Assembly (NCBI RefSeq): GCF_003075075.1
Contig: NZ_QCYM01000001.1
Span: 124,001-188,000 of the forward strand
Direction of reading: 5' to 3'
Length of the DNA: 64,000 bases
Origin: Labrenzia sp. 011
GTDB lineage: Bacteria > Pseudomonadota > Alphaproteobacteria > Rhizobiales > Stappiaceae
Under the pieces are notes generated by a model that had not been told where the DNA came from, made no database searches, and saw only the letters and a program-made list of their open reading frames with translations. This document shows positions 1 to 8,374 of this stretch, one piece after another. The translations under genes and the position numbers were made by a program. Numbering within the stretch: position 1 is the first letter of the stretch; the number at the start of each line of letters is the position of its first letter.

Positions 1-121
1 TGCTTTTCTGCTGCATTTCCTGGCCGAATGCCTTGGTGCCGTCGGTGATCGCGATGATGGCGGCAAACGGGCCACCCAGCACGATGGTAAGGAAGATGAG
101 GACAAAAAGGCGGTTCAACAT
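1..121 (-). CDS. Small membrane or secreted protein, N-terminal part only
   Basis: An ATG at base 121 on the minus strand opens a frame that runs off the left edge after 40 residues. It begins MLNRLFVLIFLTIVLGG, a hydrophobic stretch fitting a signal peptide or single membrane anchor, and continues with a polar part ending QEMQQKS at the edge. An AGGAGA ribosome site lies eight bases before the ATG. I do not recognise the family, and the C-terminal part is outside the window. Spaced direct repeats at 197-214 lie upstream and may control it. Confidence 0.6.
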   Translation of the reverse strand, partial: MLNRLFVLIFLTIVLGGPFAAIIAITDGTKAFGQEMQQKS

Positions 122-196
122 GGTCGTCTCCTGGCGGCAATCCGTTTCGATTGCCCGGAGATTACCGGCGCTGCCTTGAACTCCTGCTGAGTGGCA

Positions 197-214
197 CGTT
201 CAGCTTGCGTTCAG
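197..214 (-). promoter_or_regulatory. Candidate response-regulator direct repeat upstream of the 1-121 gene
   Basis: On the minus strand the motif CTGAACG occurs twice with four bases between copies, a period of 11 bp. Spacing of one helical turn is typical of sites bound by PhoB/OmpR-family dimers. It sits about 75 bases upstream of the start at 121, in a region without genes. The regulator is unknown. Confidence 0.3.
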
Positions 215-262
215 TTATCTAAACAAAACTGAAACTCTATGATAATCAACAAGTTGCTGCCC

Positions 263-1933
263 TTAAAGGTTCTGCGTCATGGCGGTCCGCAGTGCATCCA
301 GCAGGACTTTGTCACGCCCGTAGATGTCCTTTCTGAAGTGGGTGGAACCATCCTTGTTCATCCAGGCGGTCAGATAGGTCAGGTGAACCTCGATGAGGGT
401 CTGCGGCTTGACGACCTTCCGCTCTCCGCCGTCGCGGACCTGTTCCCAGTGACCGGGCGTTGAACTGACTTCCTGCAGCAGGACATCGGCAAGAGCGAAG
501 GGATCCGAAACCCTTATGCAGCCGTGGCTGAAGGCGCGTTCGGAGCGCGAGAACAGGGTTTTCGACGGCGTGTCGTGAATATAGATGTTGAACTTGTTGG
601 GGAACATGAACTTGACGCGCCCGAGCGCGTTTCCATCCCCCGGATCCTGGCGAAGCCGGAAGGGAAAATTGCCGCCCGAGTAGCTGTTCCAGGCAACCTG
701 CGTGGCCGGAACTTCCCTTTCATTCTCGAATATCCGGATATTCTGCGCGCTCAGGGCCGAGGGATTTTTCTTCAGCTTGGGAAGATATTCCTTTGTCGCG
801 ATGGAATAGGGCACATTCCAGTAGGGGTTGATCTCCACATATTCCAGGCGGTCGGAAAAGACCGGTGTGGCGTGATAGGGCTTGCCGACGACGACCCGAA
901 CCGTATGGATGGTATTGCCGCCGCGCACGACCTTCAGGTTCTGGTCCGCGAGATTGACGAAGACGTAGAAGTCTCCCAGGTCATCCCGCATCCAGCGCCG
1001 CCGTTCCATGTTCAGCTCCATCTGGATGAGCTTTTCCTGGATCGGGATGTTGATGCGCGCCAGCGTGTTCTTGCCGATGACACCGTCCATCTCCAGACCG
1101 TGATAGTCCTGAAAGGTCTTCACCGCCTCGACCAGTGCGCCGTCATAGATATCGCCCGTATGATCGCCGGCGCCCGGTATATCCTCTTCCATCAGGCGGG
1201 TCCGCAGCACGGCAACGCGCGGATCGCTCATGCCCGGCTTGAGCACTTCACCTTCCGGGACAGGTGTGAACCCGCCCTCCGCGGCCTTTTTCCGGAATTG
1301 GGCAAGCCGTCGCTTCAGCCGGGCGTAATTGTCGGACTGCGGCGGGAGAGTTTCCAGAAACGCGCTGAAATCGACAGCATTTTCCGCCGTTTCGAATAGG
1401 ACTTCCGGCTCCGGCCGGTCCGGGAAGAGGTTCAGCGCCTTGTTGACCTTGTTGGGCTGGATGCGGCCGGAGGACAGGTGGGTGGCGTAGCGCAGGAACT
1501 GGACGGAAAGCTGCAGGTCGAACGCGGCCCATTCATCCGGGGTGCGGGCGGTTTCCGACAGATGAACGAGGTCCAGCGGACCGTAATTGTTGGGATTGAG
1601 CGCATGGTCGTTGGCCGCGGCCATTGCCGCGATCGCCAGATGCGCCTTCTCGCTGATGCCGTTTTCATCGAACCAGACAGGGGCGAAGGCTCTCTTCTGG
1701 TAGTGGAGCGCCAGCCCCTCAGGAATGTCGTCGGAGAGGGTGGCCTGAATGGCCAGTGCAATCGGTGTCGCCGGTTCACCGACGGCCGGTGGCTGGCTCG
1801 TCTCGGTTCCGGAGGTCTCGGGTGCGGCGGACTGAGCCTGCGCCGGACCGGCGGACAGGGCCGGAGCGAGTGCCAGACCAAGCGAGAGCAGGAAAACGGC
1901 AGAAATAGAACGGAATGAATTAATGCATTTCAC
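263..1933 (-). CDS. L,D-transpeptidase, YcbB/LdtD type
   Basis: Periplasmic peptidoglycan cross-linking enzyme that forms 3-3 cross-links, by family knowledge. I start it at a GTG (base 1933) because AAAGGGGGC lies eight bases upstream and the protein then opens directly with a signal peptide, VKCINSFRSISAVFLLSLGL, cleaved near AGPAQA. A longer frame reaches a TTG at 1993 but adds a non-signal-like extension. The 556-residue product has an N-terminal scaffold region, a peptidoglycan-binding helical domain in the second quarter (GDIYDGALVEAVKTFQDYHG) and a C-terminal YkuD domain with the catalytic SHGCIRV motif around residue 470. Length and order match the large LdtD/YcbB class rather than the short ErfK class. 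It is transcribed alone, away from cysS. Confidence 0.92.
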   Translation of the reverse strand: MKCINSFRSISAVFLLSLGLALAPALSAGPAQAQSAAPETSGTETSQPPAVGEPATPIALAIQATLSDDIPEGLALHYQKRAFAPVWFDENGISEKAHLAIAAMAAANDHALNPNNYGPLDLVHLSETARTPDEWAAFDLQLSVQFLRYATHLSSGRIQPNKVNKALNLFPDRPEPEVLFETAENAVDFSAFLETLPPQSDNYARLKRRLAQFRKKAAEGGFTPVPEGEVLKPGMSDPRVAVLRTRLMEEDIPGAGDHTGDIYDGALVEAVKTFQDYHGLEMDGVIGKNTLARINIPIQEKLIQMELNMERRRWMRDDLGDFYVFVNLADQNLKVVRGGNTIHTVRVVVGKPYHATPVFSDRLEYVEINPYWNVPYSIATKEYLPKLKKNPSALSAQNIRIFENEREVPATQVAWNSYSGGNFPFRLRQDPGDGNALGRVKFMFPNKFNIYIHDTPSKTLFSRSERAFSHGCIRVSDPFALADVLLQEVSSTPGHWEQVRDGGERKVVKPQTLIEVHLTYLTAWMNKDGSTHFRKDIYGRDKVLLDALRTAMTQNL

Positions 1934-2013
1934 GGGAAAAGCCCCCTTTGATTCCCAATCGGCAAAGAGTAGTCGAAGTCGTGCGAAGCGCAAACGTCAC
2001 GACGCCGGTTTCG

Positions 2014-2031
2014 GCAATTGTCGACAATTGC
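2014..2031. promoter_or_regulatory. Perfect 18-bp palindrome between the L,D-transpeptidase gene and cysS
   Basis: GCAATTGTCGACAATTGC reads the same on both strands. It lies in the divergent intergenic region, about 80 bases upstream of the transpeptidase GTG and 178 bases upstream of cysS. Such perfect dyads are usually operator sites. A possible sigma-70 promoter toward cysS follows directly (TTGACC at 2036-2041, CATAAA at 2060-2065, 18-base spacer). The binding protein is unknown. Confidence 0.4.
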
Positions 2032-2208
2032 GGCCTTGACCGCATTCCGTCTTCCGGTCCATAAAGCGCCCATGATGACGGCCACACGGAACATCATTTC
2101 GATCACCATTATTTGCAGCTAGCGACACCGCTGGCTGTGGCCGCTCCCTCATGGCAAGATTTCCCCTGAGACGGACCGCCCGGCCAGCCGGCCAGGAGAC
2201 CGTTTGAC

Positions 2209-3624
2209 ATGAGCGCCGCTGAGACCGGACCAACCGGCACTTTCAAGGGCTTGAAGCTCACCAACACATTGACGCGCCGCAAGGAAGACTTTCGGGCGAT
2301 CAACGATGAAAACGTGCGTCTTTATGTCTGCGGGCCGACTGTCTACGACTTCGCCCATATCGGCAACGCCCGGCCCGTGATCGTGTTCGATGTCCTGTTC
2401 CGCCTGCTGCGGCATCTCTATGGCGCTGATCATGTCACCTATGTGCGCAACATCACCGACGTTGACGACAAGATCAACGCGAGAGCCCTCAGGGACTATC
2501 CCGATCTGCCGCTGAACGAGGCCATCGCGAAGGTCACGAAGAAAACCGCGGACCAGTTCCACAAGGACATCGCCGCGCTCGCCATTCTGGAACCGACCTT
2601 CGAGCCGCGCGCGACCGGACATATCCCCGGCATGATCGCCATGATCGAGGTGCTGGTCGAAAAGGGACATGCCTATGTCGCTGGCGGGGAAGTGCTCTTC
2701 GACACCGCTTCCATGCCCGATTACGGCCGGCTTTCCAAACGCAAGCTGGACGAACAGAAGGCCGGCGCCCGTATCGCCGTCGATGCGCACAAGAGAAATC
2801 CGGGCGATTTCGTGCTGTGGAAACTGTCTTCCGGTGACGAGCCGGGCTGGGAGAGCCCCTGGGGCCGCGGGCGTCCCGGCTGGCACATCGAATGCTCGGT
2901 CATGAGCGAATATCATCTGGGCAAGGTGTTCGACATCCACGGGGGCGGGCTGGATCTGATCTTCCCGCATCATGAAAACGAGATCGCCCAGTCCTGTTGC
3001 GCCCATGGCACGAAAACCATGGCCAACTACTGGCTCCACAACGGCTTTCTGCAGGTCGAAGGCAGGAAGATGTCCAAATCGGAGGGCAACTTCCTCACCA
3101 TCCAGGAACTTCTGGAGACGGAAAACTTTGGCGGCAGGAAGTGGCCCGGCGAAGTGCTGCGGCTCGCCATGCTGATGACCAACTATCGCGAGCCGATCGA
3201 TTTTTCGGTGCGCAAGCTGGAAGAAGCGGAGAATCTTCTGGCCAAATGGCCGGACCCGGTGGCAACCCGGACCGACCCCGCGCCTGAAGTCGTCGAGGCG
3301 CTTTGCGACGACCTGAACACCTCGGCCGCCATCCAGGCCCTGCACGCCCTGGCGGTCGAGGCGGCAAGGGACCCGGAAAAGCTGCCGACCTATTCCGCGT
3401 CGGCGGCGCTGCTCGGCCTGTCGCCTGTCAAGGCCGACCTGACGGGTATTGATCCGGCAGCCGTCGAGGCCTCGGTCGAGGCCCGTCTGGCAGCGCTCCG
3501 GGACAAGAACTGGGCCGAAGCGGACCGCATCCGCGATGAATTGACATCTCAGGGAATTCTCCTAAAGGATTCAAAAGACTCCGAAACCGGCGAACGGGTG
3601 ACAACCTGGGAGGTCAAGAGGTGA
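2209..3624 (+). CDS. cysS: Cysteinyl-tRNA synthetase
   Basis: Cytoplasmic class I aminoacyl-tRNA synthetase that attaches cysteine to tRNA-Cys using ATP. The 471-residue protein has the first zinc-ligand cysteine in YVCGPTVYD (residue 41), the HIGN form of the HIGH motif at residues 50-53, zinc-site residues in the ECSVMS and HHENEIAQS segments, and KMSKSEGN near residue 288. The C-terminal helical tRNA-binding part contains the DDLNTSAA segment and ends with EVKR. Length is normal for the family. It is followed after 84 bases by the GFA pair on the same strand, with no clear terminator between. Confidence 0.97.
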   Translation: MSAAETGPTGTFKGLKLTNTLTRRKEDFRAINDENVRLYVCGPTVYDFAHIGNARPVIVFDVLFRLLRHLYGADHVTYVRNITDVDDKINARALRDYPDLPLNEAIAKVTKKTADQFHKDIAALAILEPTFEPRATGHIPGMIAMIEVLVEKGHAYVAGGEVLFDTASMPDYGRLSKRKLDEQKAGARIAVDAHKRNPGDFVLWKLSSGDEPGWESPWGRGRPGWHIECSVMSEYHLGKVFDIHGGGLDLIFPHHENEIAQSCCAHGTKTMANYWLHNGFLQVEGRKMSKSEGNFLTIQELLETENFGGRKWPGEVLRLAMLMTNYREPIDFSVRKLEEAENLLAKWPDPVATRTDPAPEVVEALCDDLNTSAAIQALHALAVEAARDPEKLPTYSASAALLGLSPVKADLTGIDPAAVEASVEARLAALRDKNWAEADRIRDELTSQGILLKDSKDSETGERVTTWEVKR

Positions 3625-3708
3625 GGGTCGGTCTGGCGCACATGCAGCAGCCCCCCTGTCCTTTGCGGGGACATCTCGGCCGGACACCTGCCGCGAGGAA
3701 AATTTCTG

Positions 3709-4203
3709 ATGGCGAGTGACGCAAAAGATCTTGCCGGCGGCTGCCAGTGCGGTGCCGTGCGCTACCGGGTGACGGGGGAGGTCGGCTACCCGCATCTGTG
3801 TCATTGCCGCATGTGCCAGAAGGCATCGGGGAATTTCTTTCTGCCGCTGATCGGCGCGGCGAAAGAAGATTTTCAATGGACCCGCGGAGAACCGTCCTGG
3901 TTCCATTCCTCGAAACCGGTCCGGCGCGGGTTTTGCGGGAATTGCGGCACGCCGCTCACCTTCGAGACGGTGGGAGACGACCATATCGCCTTCACCCACG
4001 GCAGCCTTGACGATGTTGCGGCCGTGACCCCGGTTGAACAGTCCGGGGTTGAGGGGCGGGTGCCGTTCTATGGCGATTTGTTCACTCTGAGCGAAACCCG
4101 CTCCAATCGGGACGACCTGCCGGGTGGTATCGGGGATGTGGCGGCGACGAACCGGCAACATCCCGACCATGAGACCGAAAGCTGGAGCTGCGAAGCGACA
4201 TGA
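3709..4203 (+). CDS. GFA-fold (CENP-V/GFA) zinc protein, first of a tandem pair
   Basis: Member of the family named after glutathione-dependent formaldehyde-activating enzyme. Most members are of unproven function, so I claim the fold and not the reaction. The 164-residue protein has the conserved zinc cysteines in GGCQCGAVRY, CHCRMCQKASG and GFCGNCGTPL. Its stop overlaps the start of the next gene by four bases (ATGA), so the two are translationally coupled. The neighbour is a full-length paralogue, which indicates a tandem duplication. No formaldehyde dehydrogenase gene lies nearby. Confidence 0.85.
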   Translation: MASDAKDLAGGCQCGAVRYRVTGEVGYPHLCHCRMCQKASGNFFLPLIGAAKEDFQWTRGEPSWFHSSKPVRRGFCGNCGTPLTFETVGDDHIAFTHGSLDDVAAVTPVEQSGVEGRVPFYGDLFTLSETRSNRDDLPGGIGDVAATNRQHPDHETESWSCEAT

Positions 4204-4697
4204 GTGACGTTCACACGGGCGGGTGCCAATGCGGTGCCATCCGGTTCAGGGTTTCAGGGCCACTCGGCAAGGCGTCGATCTGCCATTGCCGCATGTGCCA
4301 GAAGGCGTTCGGCGGCTTTTACGCGCCCCTGGTCGGCGTAGCGAACGAGGCGGACCTCGTCTGGACGAGGGCCGAGCCAAAGCGGTTTCACAGCTCCAAC
4401 GTGGTTGCTCGCGGCTTCTGCCCGGAGTGCGGGACACCGCTTACGTATGAAGCGCCGGATGGAGTTGCGCTCGCGATTGGGGCTTTTGACGATCCGAGCG
4501 CGATTTCTCCGGTCATCCAGTACGGCGTGGAGGGCAAGCTTCCCTATGCCGACCACATGGCCGACATTCCGGCGCGCACAACTGAAGACGACTTCGGGAC
4601 GCTGGCCTTTCTGGCTTCAATCGTCTCGAACCAGCATCCCGACCACGACACGGACACCTGGCCGCCGGTTCAGCCCGGCGAAACGGACAACGGATAA
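4200..4697 (+). CDS. GFA-fold (CENP-V/GFA) zinc protein, second of a tandem pair
   Basis: A 165-residue paralogue of the preceding protein that keeps all three cysteine clusters (GGCQCGAIRF, CHCRMCQKAFG, GFCPECGTPL) and the C-terminal NQHPDHDTDTW segment, which is close to NQHPDHETESW in the first copy. It overlaps the first gene by four bases. The pair may form a heteromer or have split roles; that is inference. The biochemical role is unknown, since GFA-fold proteins bind glutathione adducts in some cases but the family is broad. Confidence 0.85.
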   Translation: MSDVHTGGCQCGAIRFRVSGPLGKASICHCRMCQKAFGGFYAPLVGVANEADLVWTRAEPKRFHSSNVVARGFCPECGTPLTYEAPDGVALAIGAFDDPSAISPVIQYGVEGKLPYADHMADIPARTTEDDFGTLAFLASIVSNQHPDHDTDTWPPVQPGETDNG

Positions 4698-4772
4698 CGG
4701 ATAACAAGACAAAAAGGACCGGTTGCGTTGCGCTTTTGCGGTGATGCAGCCCGGCTCGGGCAGGAAACGCCA

Positions 4773-6368
4773 ATGACCAAGGAACGTCTCTATCTATTCG
4801 ACACGACCCTGCGCGATGGCGCGCAGACGAGCGGTGTCGATTTTTCGGTCAACGAGAAGATCGTGGTGGCCGGCCTTCTGGAACGCCTCGGGGTGGATTA
4901 CGTCGAGGGCGGCTATCCCGGCGCCAACCCGACCGACACGGAATTCTTCAGCAGGAAGCGTACGGAAAACGCGCTTTTCACCGCCTTCGGCATGACAAAG
5001 CGGGCAGGGCGGTCCGCCGCCAATGATCCGGGTCTCCAGGAGATCCTGTCCAGCAGCTCCGATGCATGCTGTTTTGTCGCCAAGGCGTGGGACTACCATG
5101 TGCGGGTGGCGCTGGGCTGCAGCAACGAGGAAAATCTGGAGTCCATCGCGGACACGGTGTCCGCGGCCGTTGCCGCAGGCAAGGAGGCGATGATCGACTG
5201 CGAGCATTTCTTCGACGGCTACAAGGCAAATCCGGACTATGCCCTCGACTGCGCACGCGCCGCCTATCAGGCCGGTGCCCGTTGGGTCGTGCTGTGCGAC
5301 ACCAATGGCGGCACCTTGCCGGACGAGATCTTCGATATCGTTACACGGGTTCAGGACGTCGTGCCCGGCTCGCATCTCGGAATTCACACCCATGATGACA
5401 CCGGTCATGCGGTGGCCAACGCTCTGGTGGCCGTAGATGCCGGGGTCCGCCAGATACAGGGCACGCTGAACGGACTGGGCGAGCGCTGCGGCAACGCCAA
5501 TCTGATCACGCTGATCCCGACGCTCAAGCTGAAAGCCGCTTTCGCGGACCGCTTCGAGATCGCAGTCAGTGACGACCAGCTCAGGGACATCACCGCGATC
5601 TCCCATGCGTTCGACGAAGTGCTGAACCGGTCTCCGGACAGGCAGGCGCCCTATGTCGGCGAAACCGCTTTTGCCACCAAGGCCGGAATTCATGCGTCCG
5701 CCATCCTGAAGGATCCGCAGACCTATGAGCATGTCACGCCGGAAAGCGTCGGCAACCAGCGCCGCGTTCTGGTGTCCGATCAGGCCGGCAAGAGCAATCT
5801 GATCGGAGAGCTTGCCCGGGTGGGGATCAAGGTCGACAAGGCCGATCCCCGGCTGGACCGTCTTCTGGGAAAGGTCAAGGAACGCGAGGCGGAAGGCTAT
5901 GCCTATGAAGCTGCCGATGCCTCCTTCGAACTGCTCGCCCGCCGCGAACTCGGCGATGTGCCCCGGTTCTTCGAAGTCAACGCCTTCCGCGTGATGGTGG
6001 AGCGCCGGTTCAATGCCATCGGCGATCTTGTCACTGTTTCGGAAGCCGTGGTGAAAGTCGAAATCGACGGGGAGACCCGGATGTCGGTGGCTGAAGGAAA
6101 CGGTCCGGTCAATGCGCTTGATATGGCCTTGCGCAAGGACCTGGGAAAATATCAGTCCGCCATTGAGGGCCTGGAACTGGTCGACTACAAGGTTCGCATC
6201 CTCAATGGCGGAACGGGCGCGGTCACACGGGTCCTCATCGAAAGCCACGACACGAAAACCCGCCGCCGGTGGTTCACGATCGGCGTCTCCTCCAATATCG
6301 TCGATGCCTCCTTCCAGGCTCTGACGGATTCCATCACATTCGCGCTGATGAAGGCGAACGTCGCTTGA
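4773..6368 (+). CDS. cimA: Citramalate synthase
   Basis: Condenses pyruvate and acetyl-CoA to (R)-citramalate, the entry to threonine-independent isoleucine synthesis. I start it at the ATG at 4773, which has CAGGAAA eight bases upstream and opens MTKERLYLFDTTLRDGAQTSG. The frame is open upstream but that part is not family-like. The HMGL-like TIM barrel includes DTTLRDGAQ at residues 10-18 and the metal-binding GIHTHDD near residue 203. A C-terminal LeuA dimer/regulatory domain (NAFRVMVERR to VRILNGGTGAVTRVLIES) suggests feedback control by isoleucine, as in the family. At 531 residues it matches the long CimA type rather than LeuA. Other ilv genes are not nearby. Confidence 0.93.
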   Translation: MTKERLYLFDTTLRDGAQTSGVDFSVNEKIVVAGLLERLGVDYVEGGYPGANPTDTEFFSRKRTENALFTAFGMTKRAGRSAANDPGLQEILSSSSDACCFVAKAWDYHVRVALGCSNEENLESIADTVSAAVAAGKEAMIDCEHFFDGYKANPDYALDCARAAYQAGARWVVLCDTNGGTLPDEIFDIVTRVQDVVPGSHLGIHTHDDTGHAVANALVAVDAGVRQIQGTLNGLGERCGNANLITLIPTLKLKAAFADRFEIAVSDDQLRDITAISHAFDEVLNRSPDRQAPYVGETAFATKAGIHASAILKDPQTYEHVTPESVGNQRRVLVSDQAGKSNLIGELARVGIKVDKADPRLDRLLGKVKEREAEGYAYEAADASFELLARRELGDVPRFFEVNAFRVMVERRFNAIGDLVTVSEAVVKVEIDGETRMSVAEGNGPVNALDMALRKDLGKYQSAIEGLELVDYKVRILNGGTGAVTRVLIESHDTKTRRRWFTIGVSSNIVDASFQALTDSITFALMKANVA

Positions 6369-6492
6369 CGAAGGTCGCGAAAGCAGCTTCCTGCCAGTCC
6401 GCACCAGGGCTGCAGACCCACCGATATTCGATCCATCGCACCGCCTCACGCGACATTGCGTGCGGGCCGGGCGATCGGGAAAAGGAACTTCC

Positions 6493-7416
6493 ATGTCGCA
6501 GACGGTGCCCTACACCGACGCGCAGGCCGAATTGCGTCAAGGTCTCCTGTTCGGCCTCGCGGCCTACGGCATGTGGGGCTTTTTTCCGCTCTACTACAAG
6601 CTGACCGAAACCGTTCCGGCCGATATCGTCGTCTCCCACCGCATATTGTGGTCGGTGCTGTTTGTCGGGCTGTATCTCTATCTTCGCGGCCGCTGGCCGG
6701 AGGTTCAGGAGGTTTTCCGACAGCCGAAGGTGCTCATGGGCCTGAGCGTCTCGGCCAGTCTCATCGCCGTGAACTGGCTGGTGTTCGTCTGGGCGATTTC
6801 CAACAGACAGGTGCTTGATGTCTCCCTCGGCTATTTCATCAATCCGCTGGTGAGCATCCTGGTCGGGCTTCTGGTGCTGCACGAAAAACTCTCGCGCGGG
6901 CAGTGGATCGCGGTTGGCATCGCGGTGCTGGCGGTGGTCCTGCAGGCTGTTCTGGCCGGGGGACTGCCGTGGATCTCCCTCGTTCTGGCGTTTTCCTTCG
7001 CCGGATATGGCTATGTCCGCAAGGTCACGCCGGTGAAGGCGACGCCCGGCCTGTTTGTGGAAACGCTGCTGCTGTTTCCGCTGGCCGCTGCCTATGTGCT
7101 GCTGCAGCTGAGCTGGGGCGTGGATGCCCTCGTCCTCAACGACCTGCCTGTGCTGGCGGCCCTGGCCGGAACCGGCATCGTCACGGCGCTGCCGCTGATC
7201 TGCTTTTCCTCGGCGGCCCGGCGGGTGCCGCTCTTCATGCTCGGACTGATGCAGTATCTCGCACCGTCCATGCATTTCCTGATGGCGGTCTATCTGTGGG
7301 GAGAGCCGCTGGACGAGACCAGGTTGATGGGCTTTGCCTTGATCTGGGCCGCACTGGCCGTCTTCACCTATGACGGCTGGCGGCGGTACCGGAACAGCCG
7401 GAAGATCGTGACCTAG
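6493..7416 (+). CDS. rarD: RarD, EamA-family membrane transporter
   Basis: Inner-membrane protein of the drug/metabolite transporter superfamily with about ten hydrophobic helices arranged as two EamA repeats. The start at 6493 (MSQTVPYTDAQAELRQG) is preceded by AAAGGAAC. RarD-typical segments are YGMWGFFPLYYK, VVSHRILWS, the NWLVFVWAI and SLGYFINPL regions, and GLMQYLAPSMHFL near the C-terminus. It is 307 residues, normal length. The substrate is not established for the family; chloramphenicol resistance is an old association. It lies 124 bases after cimA and ends in a convergent intergenic region with a dispersed repeat. Confidence 0.92.
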   Translation: MSQTVPYTDAQAELRQGLLFGLAAYGMWGFFPLYYKLTETVPADIVVSHRILWSVLFVGLYLYLRGRWPEVQEVFRQPKVLMGLSVSASLIAVNWLVFVWAISNRQVLDVSLGYFINPLVSILVGLLVLHEKLSRGQWIAVGIAVLAVVLQAVLAGGLPWISLVLAFSFAGYGYVRKVTPVKATPGLFVETLLLFPLAAAYVLLQLSWGVDALVLNDLPVLAALAGTGIVTALPLICFSSAARRVPLFMLGLMQYLAPSMHFLMAVYLWGEPLDETRLMGFALIWAALAVFTYDGWRRYRNSRKIVT

Positions 7417-7464
7417 GGGTTCACATCTTGGAGAGCGTTTCACGCTCAAGCGCAGTCATGGAGT

Positions 7465-7546
7465 CGGGAAGACGCCCGGGGCCGCGATTGCATCGCAAAT
7501 GCACCCGGGCAAATTCCTGAAGCCAATTCAACGCGACAGGTTTTAC
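7465..7546. repeat. Dispersed palindromic repeat, copy A
   Basis: First of three copies of an imperfect palindrome (others at 23620-23735 and 50738-50830). Shared blocks, read on the minus strand, are TCGCGTT-AA, TTCAGGAA, GCCCG, a TTTGC-GCA apex and CGGGCG. The arms GCCCGGG and CCCGGGC pair around an inner GCGAT/ATCGC stem. It fills most of the gap between the converging rarD and LOG genes, and the LOG stop codon (TAA at 7543-7545) lies at its outer edge. It could act as a two-way transcription end or be a mobile REP-like element. Confidence 0.65.
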
Positions 7547-8160
7547 AGATCCGAAACCGAGACGAATTCGGACGCGATTTCCTCAGGGTCCCCTGACAGT
7601 GACCGGCGCAGCATCGGCAGGATGTCGTCGATCCGATTGGCAACCAGATAGGGGACTTCGCTGTCGGGCCGGATATAGCCCTGCGCCCGCATGTGATCGA
7701 AAAGTTTCAGCAGCGGCGACCAGAAACCGTTGATATTGGCAAGTGCCACCGGCTTGCGGTGCTGACCCAGTTGCGCCCAGGTCATCATCTCCACGGCTTC
7801 CTCGAGCGTTCCGATGCCGCCGGGCAGTGCGATGAAGGCATCCGACTTCTGGAACATCAGATGCTTCCGCTCGTGCATGTCCTTGGTGACGATCAGATCC
7901 TCAAGGGAATCCAGCATCACTTCCCGCTTCTCCAGGAAACGCGGGATGATCCCTGTGACGGTGCCTCCCGATTCCAGGGCGGAATTGGCGACCGTCCCCA
8001 TCAGTCCGACGGAGCCGCCGCCATAGACCAGGCGCAACCCCGCTTCGGCAATGAGTTGTCCGAGCCGGGTTGCGGCTGCCTCGTGCGAGGGATCCGAGCC
8101 GAAGCTGGAGCCGCAATACACACACACGCTTGTAAGCTGATTTCTTGAGACCGTATTCAT
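7543..8160 (-). CDS. LOG-family protein (Rossmann fold, cytokinin-riboside phosphate hydrolase type)
   Basis: A 205-residue protein with the family signature PGGIGTLEE near residues 115-123 and an N-terminal VCVYCGSSFGSDPSH segment. The characterised LOG enzymes remove ribose 5-phosphate from N6-modified AMP; many bacterial homologues act on AMP-like nucleotides, so the exact substrate here is not known. GGGSVGLMG and the GIIPRFLEKRE segment complete the nucleotide fold. It is monocistronic, divergent from the LysM gene with a 214-base shared upstream region, and its stop codon abuts repeat copy A. Confidence 0.88.
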   Translation of the reverse strand: MNTVSRNQLTSVCVYCGSSFGSDPSHEAAATRLGQLIAEAGLRLVYGGGSVGLMGTVANSALESGGTVTGIIPRFLEKREVMLDSLEDLIVTKDMHERKHLMFQKSDAFIALPGGIGTLEEAVEMMTWAQLGQHRKPVALANINGFWSPLLKLFDHMRAQGYIRPDSEVPYLVANRIDDILPMLRRSLSGDPEEIASEFVSVSDL

Positions 8161-8374
8161 GACTCAAAGATGTGGCATCGTGCCGGGTGGATCGTCAAGC
8201 ATTCTGTTTGCAGGCCTCTGGTCTTCAAGCAGGATTTCTTGCCGCGCCTCTAAAAGGCGGTTATGCATGACAGCTGATGGAATTATGCGACAGCGTCCGA
8301 TACCGCGTCGTGCTGAAGGGGACAGTTTCAGAAAAGCACCGGAGAATGCCTTCGCTTTTCTGATGGGATGAGCA

